Positions 8,824 to 16,754 of a stretch of 64,000 nucleotides of DNA are shown one piece after another. This DNA is from PALSA-612 sp963742925. Its GTDB lineage: Bacteria; Actinomycetota; Thermoleophilia; Gaiellales; Gaiellaceae. Every line of letters begins with the position of its first letter. Position 1 is the stretch's first letter. The notes beneath the pieces were generated by a model. The model did no database searches. It worked only from the letters and a program-made list of their open reading frames with translations, and was not told where the DNA came from. A program made the translations under genes and the position numbers. The DNA is taken from contig CAVUNV010000004.1 of NCBI GenBank assembly GCA_963742925.1, forward strand, positions 310,001-374,000, in the 5' to 3' direction.

Positions 8824-9719
8824 GCTTCTCGCACCGTCTGGCCATGCCCGCCGACGCGCGGGCGATCGCCGACCTGATCACTGCTTACGACGCGGCCCAC
8901 CAGTCCGTCCCCGACGCGTTCAGTGAGGAGGACGTACTCGACTGGTGGCGCCGGATCGACGACGGTGACGCGATCGTCGTCACGGATGACGGCGGCCGGG
9001 TGGTCGGCGCCGGGGCGGTCCGCAGGCGCGGCCAGAACCTGTACGCCGACACCTTCACCCACCCGGACTTCCGGGACCACGGCGTCGAGGCCTTCCTCCT
9101 CGACTGGTCGGAGGGCCGGGCTGCCGAGGCCGGCGTTGCCGTCCTCCGCTTCGCCGTAGCGGCTCCCGATGCGGACGCAAAGGCTCTGCTCGAGGCGCGA
9201 GGCTACGAGTACATCCGCAGCTTCTATCGCATGGCGATCGACCTGGAGCTGCCGCCGCTGCCGCCGATCTGGCCTCGGGGCTTCGTCGTCGCGACCATGC
9301 AGCCGGGCGAGGAGCGCGTGGTGCACGAGGTGTCCGCGGAAGCGTTCCTCGACCACTGGGACTACGAGCCCGTCCCGTTCGAGGAGTGGTCACGGCTCAC
9401 CCGGCTCGAGGAGGGGCTCTGCTTCCTCGTGCGCGACGAGGAGGGCACGGTTGTCGCGGTCGAGTGGTGCTTCGAGGAGCGTTACGGCTCCGCCTGGATC
9501 CAGGTGGTCGCCGTGCGGCGGCCCTGGCGTCGCCGGGGAATCGGCGAAGCGCTCCTCCTGCTCGCCTTCCGGGAGCTGTACGACCGCGGCCGGAGAAGGG
9601 TCGGTCTCGGCGTCGACGCTGAGAATCTGACCGGGGCCACGCGCCTCTACGAACGCGTCGGCATGAAGACGACGGCACAGGACGATGTCTACGAGAAGCC
9701 GCTGCAGGCGGCCGTGTAA
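8820..9719 (+). CDS. Tandem GNAT-fold acetyltransferase
   Basis: A 299-residue protein with two GNAT folds, an arrangement like mycothiol synthase MshD. The N-terminal copy (about residues 5-130) is degenerate. The C-terminal copy (about 155-295) keeps the acetyl-CoA loop as VVAVRRPWRRRGIGEALL and the closing NLTGATRLYERVGM motif. The GTG start overlaps the stop of the HAD gene. No other mycothiol gene is nearby, so MshD activity is only one possibility; it could acetylate another amine. Confidence 0.75.
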   Translation: MSFSHRLAMPADARAIADLITAYDAAHQSVPDAFSEEDVLDWWRRIDDGDAIVVTDDGGRVVGAGAVRRRGQNLYADTFTHPDFRDHGVEAFLLDWSEGRAAEAGVAVLRFAVAAPDADAKALLEARGYEYIRSFYRMAIDLELPPLPPIWPRGFVVATMQPGEERVVHEVSAEAFLDHWDYEPVPFEEWSRLTRLEEGLCFLVRDEEGTVVAVEWCFEERYGSAWIQVVAVRRPWRRRGIGEALLLLAFRELYDRGRRRVGLGVDAENLTGATRLYERVGMKTTAQDDVYEKPLQAAV

Positions 9720-9749
9720 CGGATGGGCGGGTCTAAACTGGGCGGACTG

Positions 9750-10601
9750 ATGACGGAGAGCGGGGTGGACGTTTCGATCGAGCGCAAGGACGAGGCGAAG
9801 GCCGAGGACGGCGGGCGGCGCGACCCGAACACCTGCCCCTCGTGTCGCTCCCACTACCGCGACGACGAGCTCAAGGCGGCTCTCCGCCTCTGCCCGCACT
9901 GCGGGCACCACTTCCCGATGCCGGCGCGGGAGCGCATCGACTCGCTTGCAGACCCCGACACGTTCGAGGAGGAGTCCGCCGAGCTCCGCTCCGCCGACCC
10001 GCTCGACTTCTTCGACGTTCGCCCCTACCGCGAGCGGCTTGCGGAGGCCGAGCTCGAGACCGGCCTCGGCGAGGCGATCGTGATCGGAAGCGCGCTCCTG
10101 GACGGGCATCCCTGCGAGCTCGCGGTCATGGACTTCGCGTTCATGGGCGGGTCGATGGGCAGCGCCGTCGGCGAGAAGTTCGTGCGCGCCTGCGAGAGCG
10201 CTGCGGAGCGGAGCGTGCCGCTGATCTCGGTGACGGCGTCCGGCGGCGCGCGGATGCAGGAGGGGATCCTGTCGCTGATGCAACTGCCGAAGACGGTGTG
10301 CGCCGTCGAGGACCTGTACGACGCCGGCGGCGCGATGTTCAGCGTCATGGCCCATCCCACCACCGCCGGCGTGCTCGCCAGCTTCGCGAGCCTCGGGGAC
10401 GTGATCGTCGCCGAGCCGGGCGCGCTCCTCGCCTTCACGGGGCCGCGCGTCGTGCAGCAGACGACCCGGGAGAAGCTGCCCGACGACTTCGGCCTCGCCG
10501 AGTCGAACTACCGCTTCGGCCACATCGACGGCATCGTCCCCCGCCCCGAGCTTCGTCCCTTCCTGGCCCGGCTGCTGCGCCTGTTCTCCCATGAGCGCTG
10601 A
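9750..10601 (+). CDS. accD: Acetyl-CoA carboxylase carboxyltransferase subunit beta AccD
   Basis: Beta subunit of the heteromeric acetyl-CoA carboxyltransferase, supplying malonyl-CoA to the fab genes upstream. The N-terminal zinc ribbon shows CPSC and CPHC pairs. The crotonase-like core has DFAFMGGSMGSAVGEK and TASGGARMQEG, and the C-terminal region FTGPRVVQQT is typical. A TAAACT hexamer at 9734-9739 lies just before the ATG at 9750, favouring this start over the ATG at 9723, which would add nine residues. The 3' end overlaps accA by 11 bases. Confidence 0.93.
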   Translation: MTESGVDVSIERKDEAKAEDGGRRDPNTCPSCRSHYRDDELKAALRLCPHCGHHFPMPARERIDSLADPDTFEEESAELRSADPLDFFDVRPYRERLAEAELETGLGEAIVIGSALLDGHPCELAVMDFAFMGGSMGSAVGEKFVRACESAAERSVPLISVTASGGARMQEGILSLMQLPKTVCAVEDLYDAGGAMFSVMAHPTTAGVLASFASLGDVIVAEPGALLAFTGPRVVQQTTREKLPDDFGLAESNYRFGHIDGIVPRPELRPFLARLLRLFSHER

Positions 10602-11532
10602 CGACCAGCTACTGAGGCTGCGCGAGCGGCTGTCGAAGCTCCGGAGCATGAGCCTGCTCGGCGGCGCCTCGCTGTCGAGCGACCTCAAGCGCCTGCAGAA
10701 GCAGATCGAGCAGCTCGAGGCGGCACCGACGCTGACCGGTGAGGAGATCTGGCAGTCCGTCGAGCTCGCGCGCCACGAGGACCGGCCGTACACGCTCGAC
10801 TACGTGGAGCGCATCATCGAGGACTGGGTCGAGCTGCACGGCGACCGCCGCCGCGAGGACGACCATGCGTTCATCAGCGGGATCGGCCGCTTCAACGGCC
10901 GGACGATCGCTCTGGTCGGCCACCAGAAGGGCCGCGACATCAAGGAGCGGCAATACCGCAACTTCGGCATGGCCCATCCGGAGGGCTACCGGAAGGCGAA
11001 CCGCACGATGCAGCTCGCCGAGCGCCACCGCTTCCCCGTGCTGGCCCTGATCGACACGCCGGGTGCCTGGCCGGGAGTCGACGCCGAGCAGCACGGCCAG
11101 GGTGGGATGCTCGCCCGCTCGCACGCGCTGATGGCTCGTCTGACGGTGCCGATCGTCTCCTGCATCATCGGTGAGGGCGGCTCGGGCGGAGCCAGTGCGA
11201 TTGCGCTCGCCGACCGCGTTCTGATGCAGGAGCACGCCATCTACACCGTGATCACCCCCGAGGGTTGCGCAGCGATCCTCTGGCGCGACGCCGGCCAGGC
11301 GCAGAAGGCGGCGGCGGCGTTCAAGCCCGATGCGGCTCACTGTCTGGAGCTGGGCGTGATCGACGCGATCGTGCCCGAGCCCCTGGGAGGTGCCCAGAAC
11401 GACTACGACGAGGCCGCAGACCTGCTCGCGGAGAGCATCGACCACGAGCTGTCCGAGATCGAGGACGAGCCGGGCACCGCGCTCCGCCGCCAGCGCCGCG
11501 CCAAGTTCCGAGCCATGGGCGTCTACGCGTAA
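10591..11532 (+). CDS. accA: Acetyl-CoA carboxylase carboxyltransferase subunit alpha AccA
   Basis: A 313-residue alpha subunit of acetyl-CoA carboxyltransferase. It has an N-terminal coiled segment (LQKQIEQLEA), then the core with GHQKGRD, FGMAHPEGYRKA, a typical LIDTPGAWPGVDAE motif and the oxyanion loop GEGGSGGASAIA. The EGCAAILWRD segment is diagnostic. The start is inside the accD 3' end, so the subunits are coupled. The biotin carboxylase and carrier subunits are not in this window. Confidence 0.94.
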   Translation: MSADDQLLRLRERLSKLRSMSLLGGASLSSDLKRLQKQIEQLEAAPTLTGEEIWQSVELARHEDRPYTLDYVERIIEDWVELHGDRRREDDHAFISGIGRFNGRTIALVGHQKGRDIKERQYRNFGMAHPEGYRKANRTMQLAERHRFPVLALIDTPGAWPGVDAEQHGQGGMLARSHALMARLTVPIVSCIIGEGGSGGASAIALADRVLMQEHAIYTVITPEGCAAILWRDAGQAQKAAAAFKPDAAHCLELGVIDAIVPEPLGGAQNDYDEAADLLAESIDHELSEIEDEPGTALRRQRRAKFRAMGVYA

Positions 11533-11697
11533 GAGCGCGGCGGCGAGAAAGAACCGTCCACAGCATCCACAGGCTTTTCCCCGGTTGTTTCATGCCGTGA
11601 GAACCAGCATGGATAAAGGGTTTGACGCTGATTCCGTCGCCTGCTGCGGCAAGATTGTTTCATCTGCGTTAAGGCACGGGTCGCAACTGGTGACGGA

Positions 11698-14109
11698 GTG
11701 GCAGGCCTCTGGTCAGGGGCTCCGAGCCTGTGGAAAAGCACTGGAAAAGCTGTGAAGAAGTCCGCGAAGCCGACGTCCGCGAAGCTCGGCGCCTACCGTG
11801 GCAAGCGGCGTCCCGGGGCGACCCCTGAGCCGTTCTCCGACGGCCGGACCGCACTCCGGCCTGCGCAGCCGATCTTCGTCGTCCAGCGCCACGACGCGCG
11901 GAGCCTGCACTACGACTTCCGGCTCGAGCGCGACGGCGTGCTCGCGAGCTGGGCGGTTCCGAAGGGCGTGCCGCTCGAGCCGGGCTCACAGCATCTGGCC
12001 GTCCACGTCGAGGATCATCCGCTCGACTACGCGACCTTCGAGGGCGAGATCCCGAAGGGCCAGTACGGGGCCGGGTCGGTGGAGATCTGGGATCACGGCA
12101 CCTACGAGGTCGTCGAGGAGAAACGCGACGGTGGCTTGACCGTTCGGCTGCACGGCGCCCGGCTCGACGGAACGTGGGCGCTCGTGCCGGCGAAGCTCTC
12201 GGGTGACGAGAAGAACTGGCTGATCGTCCGCAAGCGCGATCAGGCGGCACCGGTGACGCGCGGGCCTGCGCGCCGGTACGAGCCGATGCTCGCGACGCTC
12301 GCCGGGGAGCTTCCGCGCGGAGCCGATTGGCTGTTCGAGCCGAAGTGGGACGGCTACCGGGCGCTCGCCTACGTGCGCGAGGGCGAGGTCGAGCTCCGCA
12401 GCCGCCGCGACAACGATCTGACGGAACGCTTCGCCGAGGTCGCGAAGGCGATCCCGCGCGCCGTGCGCAGCCCGAGCTGCGTGCTCGACGGGGAGGTGTG
12501 CGCGCTCGACGAGTCGGGGAAGTCCAGCTTCTCGCTGATGCAGCAGGGCCGCGGCCGGCTCGTCTACTACGCCTTCGACGTGCTCGAGCTCGACGGCGAG
12601 CCGGTGATCGCGCGCCCGCTCGGCGAGCGCCTGCGCCTGCTCGAGGGGCTGCTCGACCGCCGCTCGCAGACGGTGCGACTCTCGGGGTCGTTCGACGACG
12701 GCGAGGCGCTGCTCGAGGCGGCCAAGGCGCAGGGGCTCGAGGGGGTGATGGCGAAGCGCGCCGGCTCCCCGTACGAGCAGAGGCGCTCGCGCAACTGGCT
12801 GAAGCTGAAGGTGCGGCCGGAGCAGGAGTTCGTCGTCGCGGGCTACACCAGGGGCCAGGGGCGCCGCGCCCGGCTCGGCGCGCTCGTGCTGGCGGTGCAG
12901 GGCAGCGACGGGCTCCGCTGGGTCGGCAACGTCGGGACGGGTTTCACCGAGCAGATGCTGGACGACCTCCTGGGTCGGCTCCGGCCGCTCGAGCGGCCCG
13001 ACTCACCGCTCTCCGAGCTGCCGAAGATGCCTCGTGTGCGCAAGGGCGACGTCGTCTGGGTCGAGCCCGCCCTCGTCGTCCAGGTCGAGTTCGCCGAGTG
13101 GACGCACGACGGCCATCTGCGGGCGCCCTCGTTCCTCGGGCTGCGCGAGGACAAGCGGCCAGAAGACGTACGTCGCGAGCTGCCGTCCGCGGAGCCGTTT
13201 CCGAGCGAGATCCGCAAGGGCCGCCGCGTGCTGAAGCTGAGCAACCTCGACAAGCCGTTCTGGCCCGAGGAGGGGATCACGAAGGGCGACCTGCTGGCCT
13301 ACTACCGCGCCGTCGCGCCCGCGCTCGTGCCGCACCTGAAGGACCGCCCGTTCACGATGAAGCGCTACCCGGACGGCTGGCGGGGCAACCACTTCTTCCA
13401 GAAGGACGCGCCGAAGCACATGCCGGATTGGATTCCGACGCGCGCCTATCGCTCCACGTCACGGGAGTCGCGCGAGAAGCGCACGATCAGCTATCCGCTC
13501 GTCAACCACGAACTGGCTCTCCTCTGGATGGTGAACATGGGCTGCATCGACATGAACGCGTGGTACTCGCGCGTCGACCGGCCGGCGCGACCGGATTTCG
13601 TGCTCTTCGACCTCGACCCGTCCGACGACGTTGGCTTCCCGGAGACCGTCGAAGTGGCGCTGCTCGTCAAGGCGATGCTGGACGGGATCGGCCTGCGCAG
13701 CTTCGCGAAGACGAGTGGTGCAGACGGCATGCACGTGCTCGTGCCGATCGAGCGGCGCTCGTCCTACGAGGACACGCGCGGCTTCGCCGAGATCGTGGCC
13801 CGCGCGCTCGTGTCGACGCACCGCGGCCTGGTCACGACCCAGTGGCAGAAGGCGAAGCGGCGCGGGGTGCTCATCGACTCGAACCAGAACGGCGAAGGGA
13901 AGACGATCGCGTCCGTCTACTCGGTGCGCCCGAAGGAGGGTGCGCCCGTGTCGACGCCCCTCCGCTGGGACGAGGTGGGTCCGTCGCTCGACCCGGCGGC
14001 GTTCACGATGGAAACCGTGCTCGATCGGATCGAGCGGCACGGCGACCTGTTCGAGGGCGTGCTGACGGTGAAGCAGTCGCTTTCGAAGGCGCTGCGGGCC
14101 GTCAGGTGA
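11698..14109 (+). CDS. ligD: ATP-dependent DNA ligase LigD (PE-LIG-POL)
   Basis: An 803-residue trifunctional end-joining ligase. Domain order: 3'-phosphoesterase (about 45-190; H65, D66 and H71-Y72-D73 in the RHDARSLHYDFR motif); ligase with nucleotidyl lysine K216 in FEPKWDGYR, followed by LDGEVCALD and the OB-fold; and a C-terminal primase-polymerase (about 510-803) with the metal motif FVLFDLDPSDD. This PE-LIG-POL order is like Pseudomonas and unlike the POL-PE-LIG of Mycobacterium. No Ku gene is nearby. The start is uncertain: GTG at 11698 or GTG at 11752, the latter preceded by GGAAAAG. The 3' end overlaps the convergent GNAT gene by 8 bases. Confidence 0.93.
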   Translation: MAGLWSGAPSLWKSTGKAVKKSAKPTSAKLGAYRGKRRPGATPEPFSDGRTALRPAQPIFVVQRHDARSLHYDFRLERDGVLASWAVPKGVPLEPGSQHLAVHVEDHPLDYATFEGEIPKGQYGAGSVEIWDHGTYEVVEEKRDGGLTVRLHGARLDGTWALVPAKLSGDEKNWLIVRKRDQAAPVTRGPARRYEPMLATLAGELPRGADWLFEPKWDGYRALAYVREGEVELRSRRDNDLTERFAEVAKAIPRAVRSPSCVLDGEVCALDESGKSSFSLMQQGRGRLVYYAFDVLELDGEPVIARPLGERLRLLEGLLDRRSQTVRLSGSFDDGEALLEAAKAQGLEGVMAKRAGSPYEQRRSRNWLKLKVRPEQEFVVAGYTRGQGRRARLGALVLAVQGSDGLRWVGNVGTGFTEQMLDDLLGRLRPLERPDSPLSELPKMPRVRKGDVVWVEPALVVQVEFAEWTHDGHLRAPSFLGLREDKRPEDVRRELPSAEPFPSEIRKGRRVLKLSNLDKPFWPEEGITKGDLLAYYRAVAPALVPHLKDRPFTMKRYPDGWRGNHFFQKDAPKHMPDWIPTRAYRSTSRESREKRTISYPLVNHELALLWMVNMGCIDMNAWYSRVDRPARPDFVLFDLDPSDDVGFPETVEVALLVKAMLDGIGLRSFAKTSGADGMHVLVPIERRSSYEDTRGFAEIVARALVSTHRGLVTTQWQKAKRRGVLIDSNQNGEGKTIASVYSVRPKEGAPVSTPLRWDEVGPSLDPAAFTMETVLDRIERHGDLFEGVLTVKQSLSKALRAVR

Positions 14110-14839
14110 AGAACTTGTAGTAGCGGCCGATCACGACGAAACCGAGCCGCTCGTACAGCTTCCAGGGCCAGTCGGCCTCGTCCGCGACGAGGAAGACGAA
14201 CGTTGCGCCTGCCTCCCGCGCCTTCCGGACTCCGTATGCGACGAGGGCGCTCGCAAAGCCACGGTTGCGATGCTCCTCGACCGTATGGATGTCCTCGATC
14301 TGCGCGGTGTCCCCGTCGATGTACAGATCGGCGTAGGCAGCGACCTCGCCGTCCGCCTGCACGGCGAGGAAGCGAGTGTCGAGCCGTTCGGCGATCAGAA
14401 CCTTCGCACGCAGGAACTGCTCGGCGAGCTCGGGGCTGCCCCACGGCGCGGCCAGGATCGTCCTCTGGCGTAGCGGGCGCAACGTCGCCTCGCCGACCTC
14501 GCGGACGAGCGACGTGTCGACCGTCTTCGTCTCGCCGCCGCGGTAGGCCATGACGACGTGCCGGTGCGTCTGCCAGCCGAGCTGTGCAAATCCGGTCGCC
14601 AGCCGTTCTCCGGCGCGCTCGTCGCGAACGATGACGAGCGGGAGTCGCAGGCGGTCGAGCTCTCCTCTGAGGTCGTCCGCCGACGCGTCGGTCGAAGCGA
14701 CGAGCAGGAAGTTGGAGTCGTGGCGCAGCGGTAGCTGACTGGAGCGCACGGCCGTGCCGAAGCGGGTCTGCTCCGTCGAGTCGCCGGCCATGTCTCCACG
14801 CGCCATGAAATCGAAGGCGCGGTCGACCTCGTCAGCCAT
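14102..14839 (-). CDS. GNAT-family N-acetyltransferase
   Basis: A 245-residue protein with a C-terminal GNAT domain (about residues 110-245): DIHTVEEHRNRGFASALV is the acetyl-CoA binding loop, and WKLYERLGFVVIGRYYKF ends the fold. The N-terminal half is a degenerate GNAT-like region. The substrate is unknown. The start ATG overlaps the end of the type II NADH dehydrogenase gene by 8 bases, so it is second in that operon. Confidence 0.75.
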   Translation of the reverse strand: MADEVDRAFDFMARGDMAGDSTEQTRFGTAVRSSQLPLRHDSNFLLVASTDASADDLRGELDRLRLPLVIVRDERAGERLATGFAQLGWQTHRHVVMAYRGGETKTVDTSLVREVGEATLRPLRQRTILAAPWGSPELAEQFLRAKVLIAERLDTRFLAVQADGEVAAYADLYIDGDTAQIEDIHTVEEHRNRGFASALVAYGVRKAREAGATFVFLVADEADWPWKLYERLGFVVIGRYYKFFT

Positions 14840-16100
14840 CGCCCACCGGCTTCGTGTGCCCGAGCATGCCGAGCTCGGCGATGTCGCGGCGGAAGAGCAG
14901 CGAGACCGTCCAGTCCGTGACCACTCTCAGCTTCCGCGAGAGCAGTGGAAGCTGGTAGAGGTGGTAGGTGCGCGTCACGAACCAGCCGGGGAAGCCGCGC
15001 AGCCGGATGCCCATCACGTCGGCGATCCCCCGGTAGCGGCCGAGCGTCGCCACCTGTCCGAGCATCCGGTAGCGATACGCCTTCGGCGTGCCGCTCAGGT
15101 TCTTCGCCAGCCGGCGGGCCTGACGCAGCGCGTGCTGCGAGGTGGGCGGGTCGGGCTGGCCGGGCGTGGCCTGGTTCGGGATCCGGGCGCCGTCGCCGAG
15201 CGCCCAGATGTTCTCGTGGCCCTCGACGCGGAGCAGCTCGTCGACCCTGACTCGGCCCCGGTCGTCGACCGGCAGGCCGAGCTCCGCCAGCGCCGGGTGG
15301 GCTTGCACGCCGGCGGTCCAGACGAGCGTGCCGGTGGAGATCTTCTCACCGTCGGAGAGCGTGGCCGCATACGGCTCCAGAGAGGTCAGGGTCGTGCCGA
15401 CCCGGATGTCGATTCCCCGCTTTGCGAGCCGGGCCGCGGCGTACTCGCCGAGACCCGTCGGGATCTCCGGCAGGATCTTCGGCGCGGCGTCGACCAGGAT
15501 CCAGCGTTGCGGTTCGTCGGCCAGCTCGGGGTAGTAGCGGAGCGCGTCGCGGACGAGCTCGTGCAGTTCGGCGAGCGCCTCGACCCCCGCGTAGCCGGCG
15601 CCGACGAACACGAACGTCAGCTCGCGCCGGCGGTGCCCCGCAGTCGACGCGGCCGCTGCCGCCTCGAGTCGCCGCAGGACGTGGTTCCGGAGGCGGATCG
15701 CGTCTTCGAGGCTCTTGAAGCCGAGCGCGTGCTCCTTCAGCCCCGGGATCGGCAGCGCCCGCGCGACAGAGCCGAACGCGACGACGAGCTGCTCGTAGCG
15801 CACCGTGATCAGCTCCTCCTCGGTCTCCACCTGGACGCTTCCCTGCGTCGCGTCGAGCCCGCCGGCATGGCCGACGATGACCTCGGAGCGCGGGCACATC
15901 ATCCGCAGCGGTACGACGACGTGGCGTGGCTCGAGCGAGCCGGACGCCGCCTCGGGCAGGAGCGACGCGAACAGCATGAAGTTCTCGTGGTTCACGATCG
16001 TCGCTTCGCGTCCGCGCTTGCCCAGGATGCGCGCGACCCAGGCGCCCGCGAAGCCGCCGCCGAGGATCAGGATGCCGCCACGCGCCCGTCGCTCTGCCAT
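14832..16100 (-). CDS. ndh: Type II NADH dehydrogenase (FAD/NAD(P)-dependent oxidoreductase)
   Basis: About 422 residues. The N-terminal FAD site is GGILILGGGFAGAWVA; the NAD site near residue 165 is FVFVGAGYAGVEALAEL; the third flavin motif is NIWALGDGARI. The C-terminal region (TRTYHLYQLPLLSRKLRVV) could be the amphipathic membrane anchor found in NDH-2. It would oxidise NADH and reduce quinone at the inner face of the membrane without pumping protons. ATG at 16100 was chosen because a TAGAAG hexamer sits 5 bases upstream; ATG at 16115 is possible. The gene is divergent from the LOG-like gene with a 21-base spacer. Confidence 0.85.
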   Translation of the reverse strand: MAERRARGGILILGGGFAGAWVARILGKRGREATIVNHENFMLFASLLPEAASGSLEPRHVVVPLRMMCPRSEVIVGHAGGLDATQGSVQVETEEELITVRYEQLVVAFGSVARALPIPGLKEHALGFKSLEDAIRLRNHVLRRLEAAAAASTAGHRRRELTFVFVGAGYAGVEALAELHELVRDALRYYPELADEPQRWILVDAAPKILPEIPTGLGEYAAARLAKRGIDIRVGTTLTSLEPYAATLSDGEKISTGTLVWTAGVQAHPALAELGLPVDDRGRVRVDELLRVEGHENIWALGDGARIPNQATPGQPDPPTSQHALRQARRLAKNLSGTPKAYRYRMLGQVATLGRYRGIADVMGIRLRGFPGWFVTRTYHLYQLPLLSRKLRVVTDWTVSLLFRRDIAELGMLGHTKPVGDG

Positions 16101-16104
16101 GGGG

Positions 16105-16115
16105 TCTTCTACCAT
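16105..16115. promoter_or_regulatory. Compact divergent promoter between ndh and the LOG-like gene
   Basis: Plus strand: TACCAT (16110-16115) with a 6-base gap to GTG 16122. Minus strand: TAGAAG (complement of 16105-16110) with a 4-5 base gap to ATG 16100. Only 21 bases separate the start codons. Confidence 0.45.
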
Positions 16116-16121
16116 CGCGCG

Positions 16122-16586
16122 GTGGCGAGGGTCCAGATTGCGGTGATCGGAAGCGGCGTCGAGCACGAGGCCAGGGCCGAGGAGGTCGGACGGCTGCTCG
16201 CCGAGCGCGGCGCGACGCTCGTCTGCGGCGGTCGTGACGAAGTGATGGCCGCGGCTGCGCGTGGGGCGAAGTCCGCCGGCGGGACGACGATCGGCATCCT
16301 CCCCGGCGAGACCCGCGAAGGCATGAACGAGTGGATCGACCACGCGGTCGTCACCGGGATCGGTCACGCCCGGAACCTCGCGGTCGTCGCATCTGGTGAC
16401 GCGGTGATCGCAGTCGGCGGTGCCTGGGGCACGCTGTCGGAGATCGCGTTCGCTCGCGTGCTCGGCCGTCCCGTCGTCGTGCTCGACCCCGGCTGGGCGG
16501 TCGAGGGCGAAGGCGTCGAGCGGGTTTCGACCCCGCAGCAGGCGGTCGAGCTCGCGCTCCGTCTCGCCGGGACGGTTGTGGACTGA
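16122..16586 (+). CDS. TIGR00725/LOG-like Rossmann protein
   Basis: A 154-residue protein of the lysine-decarboxylase-like (LOG/DprA-fold) superfamily. It has an N-terminal IAVIGSG strand-loop, TLVCGGRDEVMAAAARGA, TIGILPG, and a GGAWGTLSEIAFA motif in place of the canonical PGGxGTxxE of LOG phosphoribohydrolases. The length matches the short TIGR00725 family, whose role is unclear (nucleotide or molybdopterin binding has been suggested). Enzymatic cleavage of nucleoside monophosphates is possible but not shown by the motif variant. Confidence 0.8.
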   Translation: MARVQIAVIGSGVEHEARAEEVGRLLAERGATLVCGGRDEVMAAAARGAKSAGGTTIGILPGETREGMNEWIDHAVVTGIGHARNLAVVASGDAVIAVGGAWGTLSEIAFARVLGRPVVVLDPGWAVEGEGVERVSTPQQAVELALRLAGTVVD

Positions 16587-16637
16587 TCGTCACGGTTTTG
16601 TCACGGTCCGGTGACGGACACGTGCGCATTTCGGAGG

Positions 16638-16687
16638 TACGCTGACCGCGGGTGGCGGGTGGACGTTCTTCCCCACCCAGGGTGGGG
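16638..16687 (+). ncRNA. Candidate small RNA, copy A (GGGTGG-repeat/hairpin element)
   Basis: A TACGCT hexamer (16638-16643) ends 6 bases before GGGTGGCGGGTGGA (16650-16663), which is followed by a 7-bp stem (16671-16677 with 16681-16687; arms CCCCACC and GGTGGGG). The GGGTGG copies could instead pair with CCACCC, giving two exclusive folds. The same layout recurs at 24817-24870. It lies in a convergent gap after the LOG-like gene. Strand is inferred from the -10-like hexamer. Confidence 0.4.
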
Positions 16688-16754
16688 GTGCGGGCTCGGC
16701 CTCGACCGGAAACGACGTGTACGGAATTGCAGAGTCACGAGCCGGCCGGGCTGC

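Noticed and set aside
11533..11697. Possible DnaA-box cluster (ATCCACAG, TGTGGAAAAG) before ligD
   Set aside because: No full TTATNCACA boxes, no AT-rich unwinding region and no dnaA/dnaN neighbours. A TTGTTTCAT direct repeat at about 11585 and 11656 is noted but has no clear role.
16652..16720. Leader peptides beginning GTG in the two GGGTGG elements
   Set aside because: The copies share a few codons, but a four-base loop difference breaks the frame while the stem stays intact, so the RNA structure is the better explanation.
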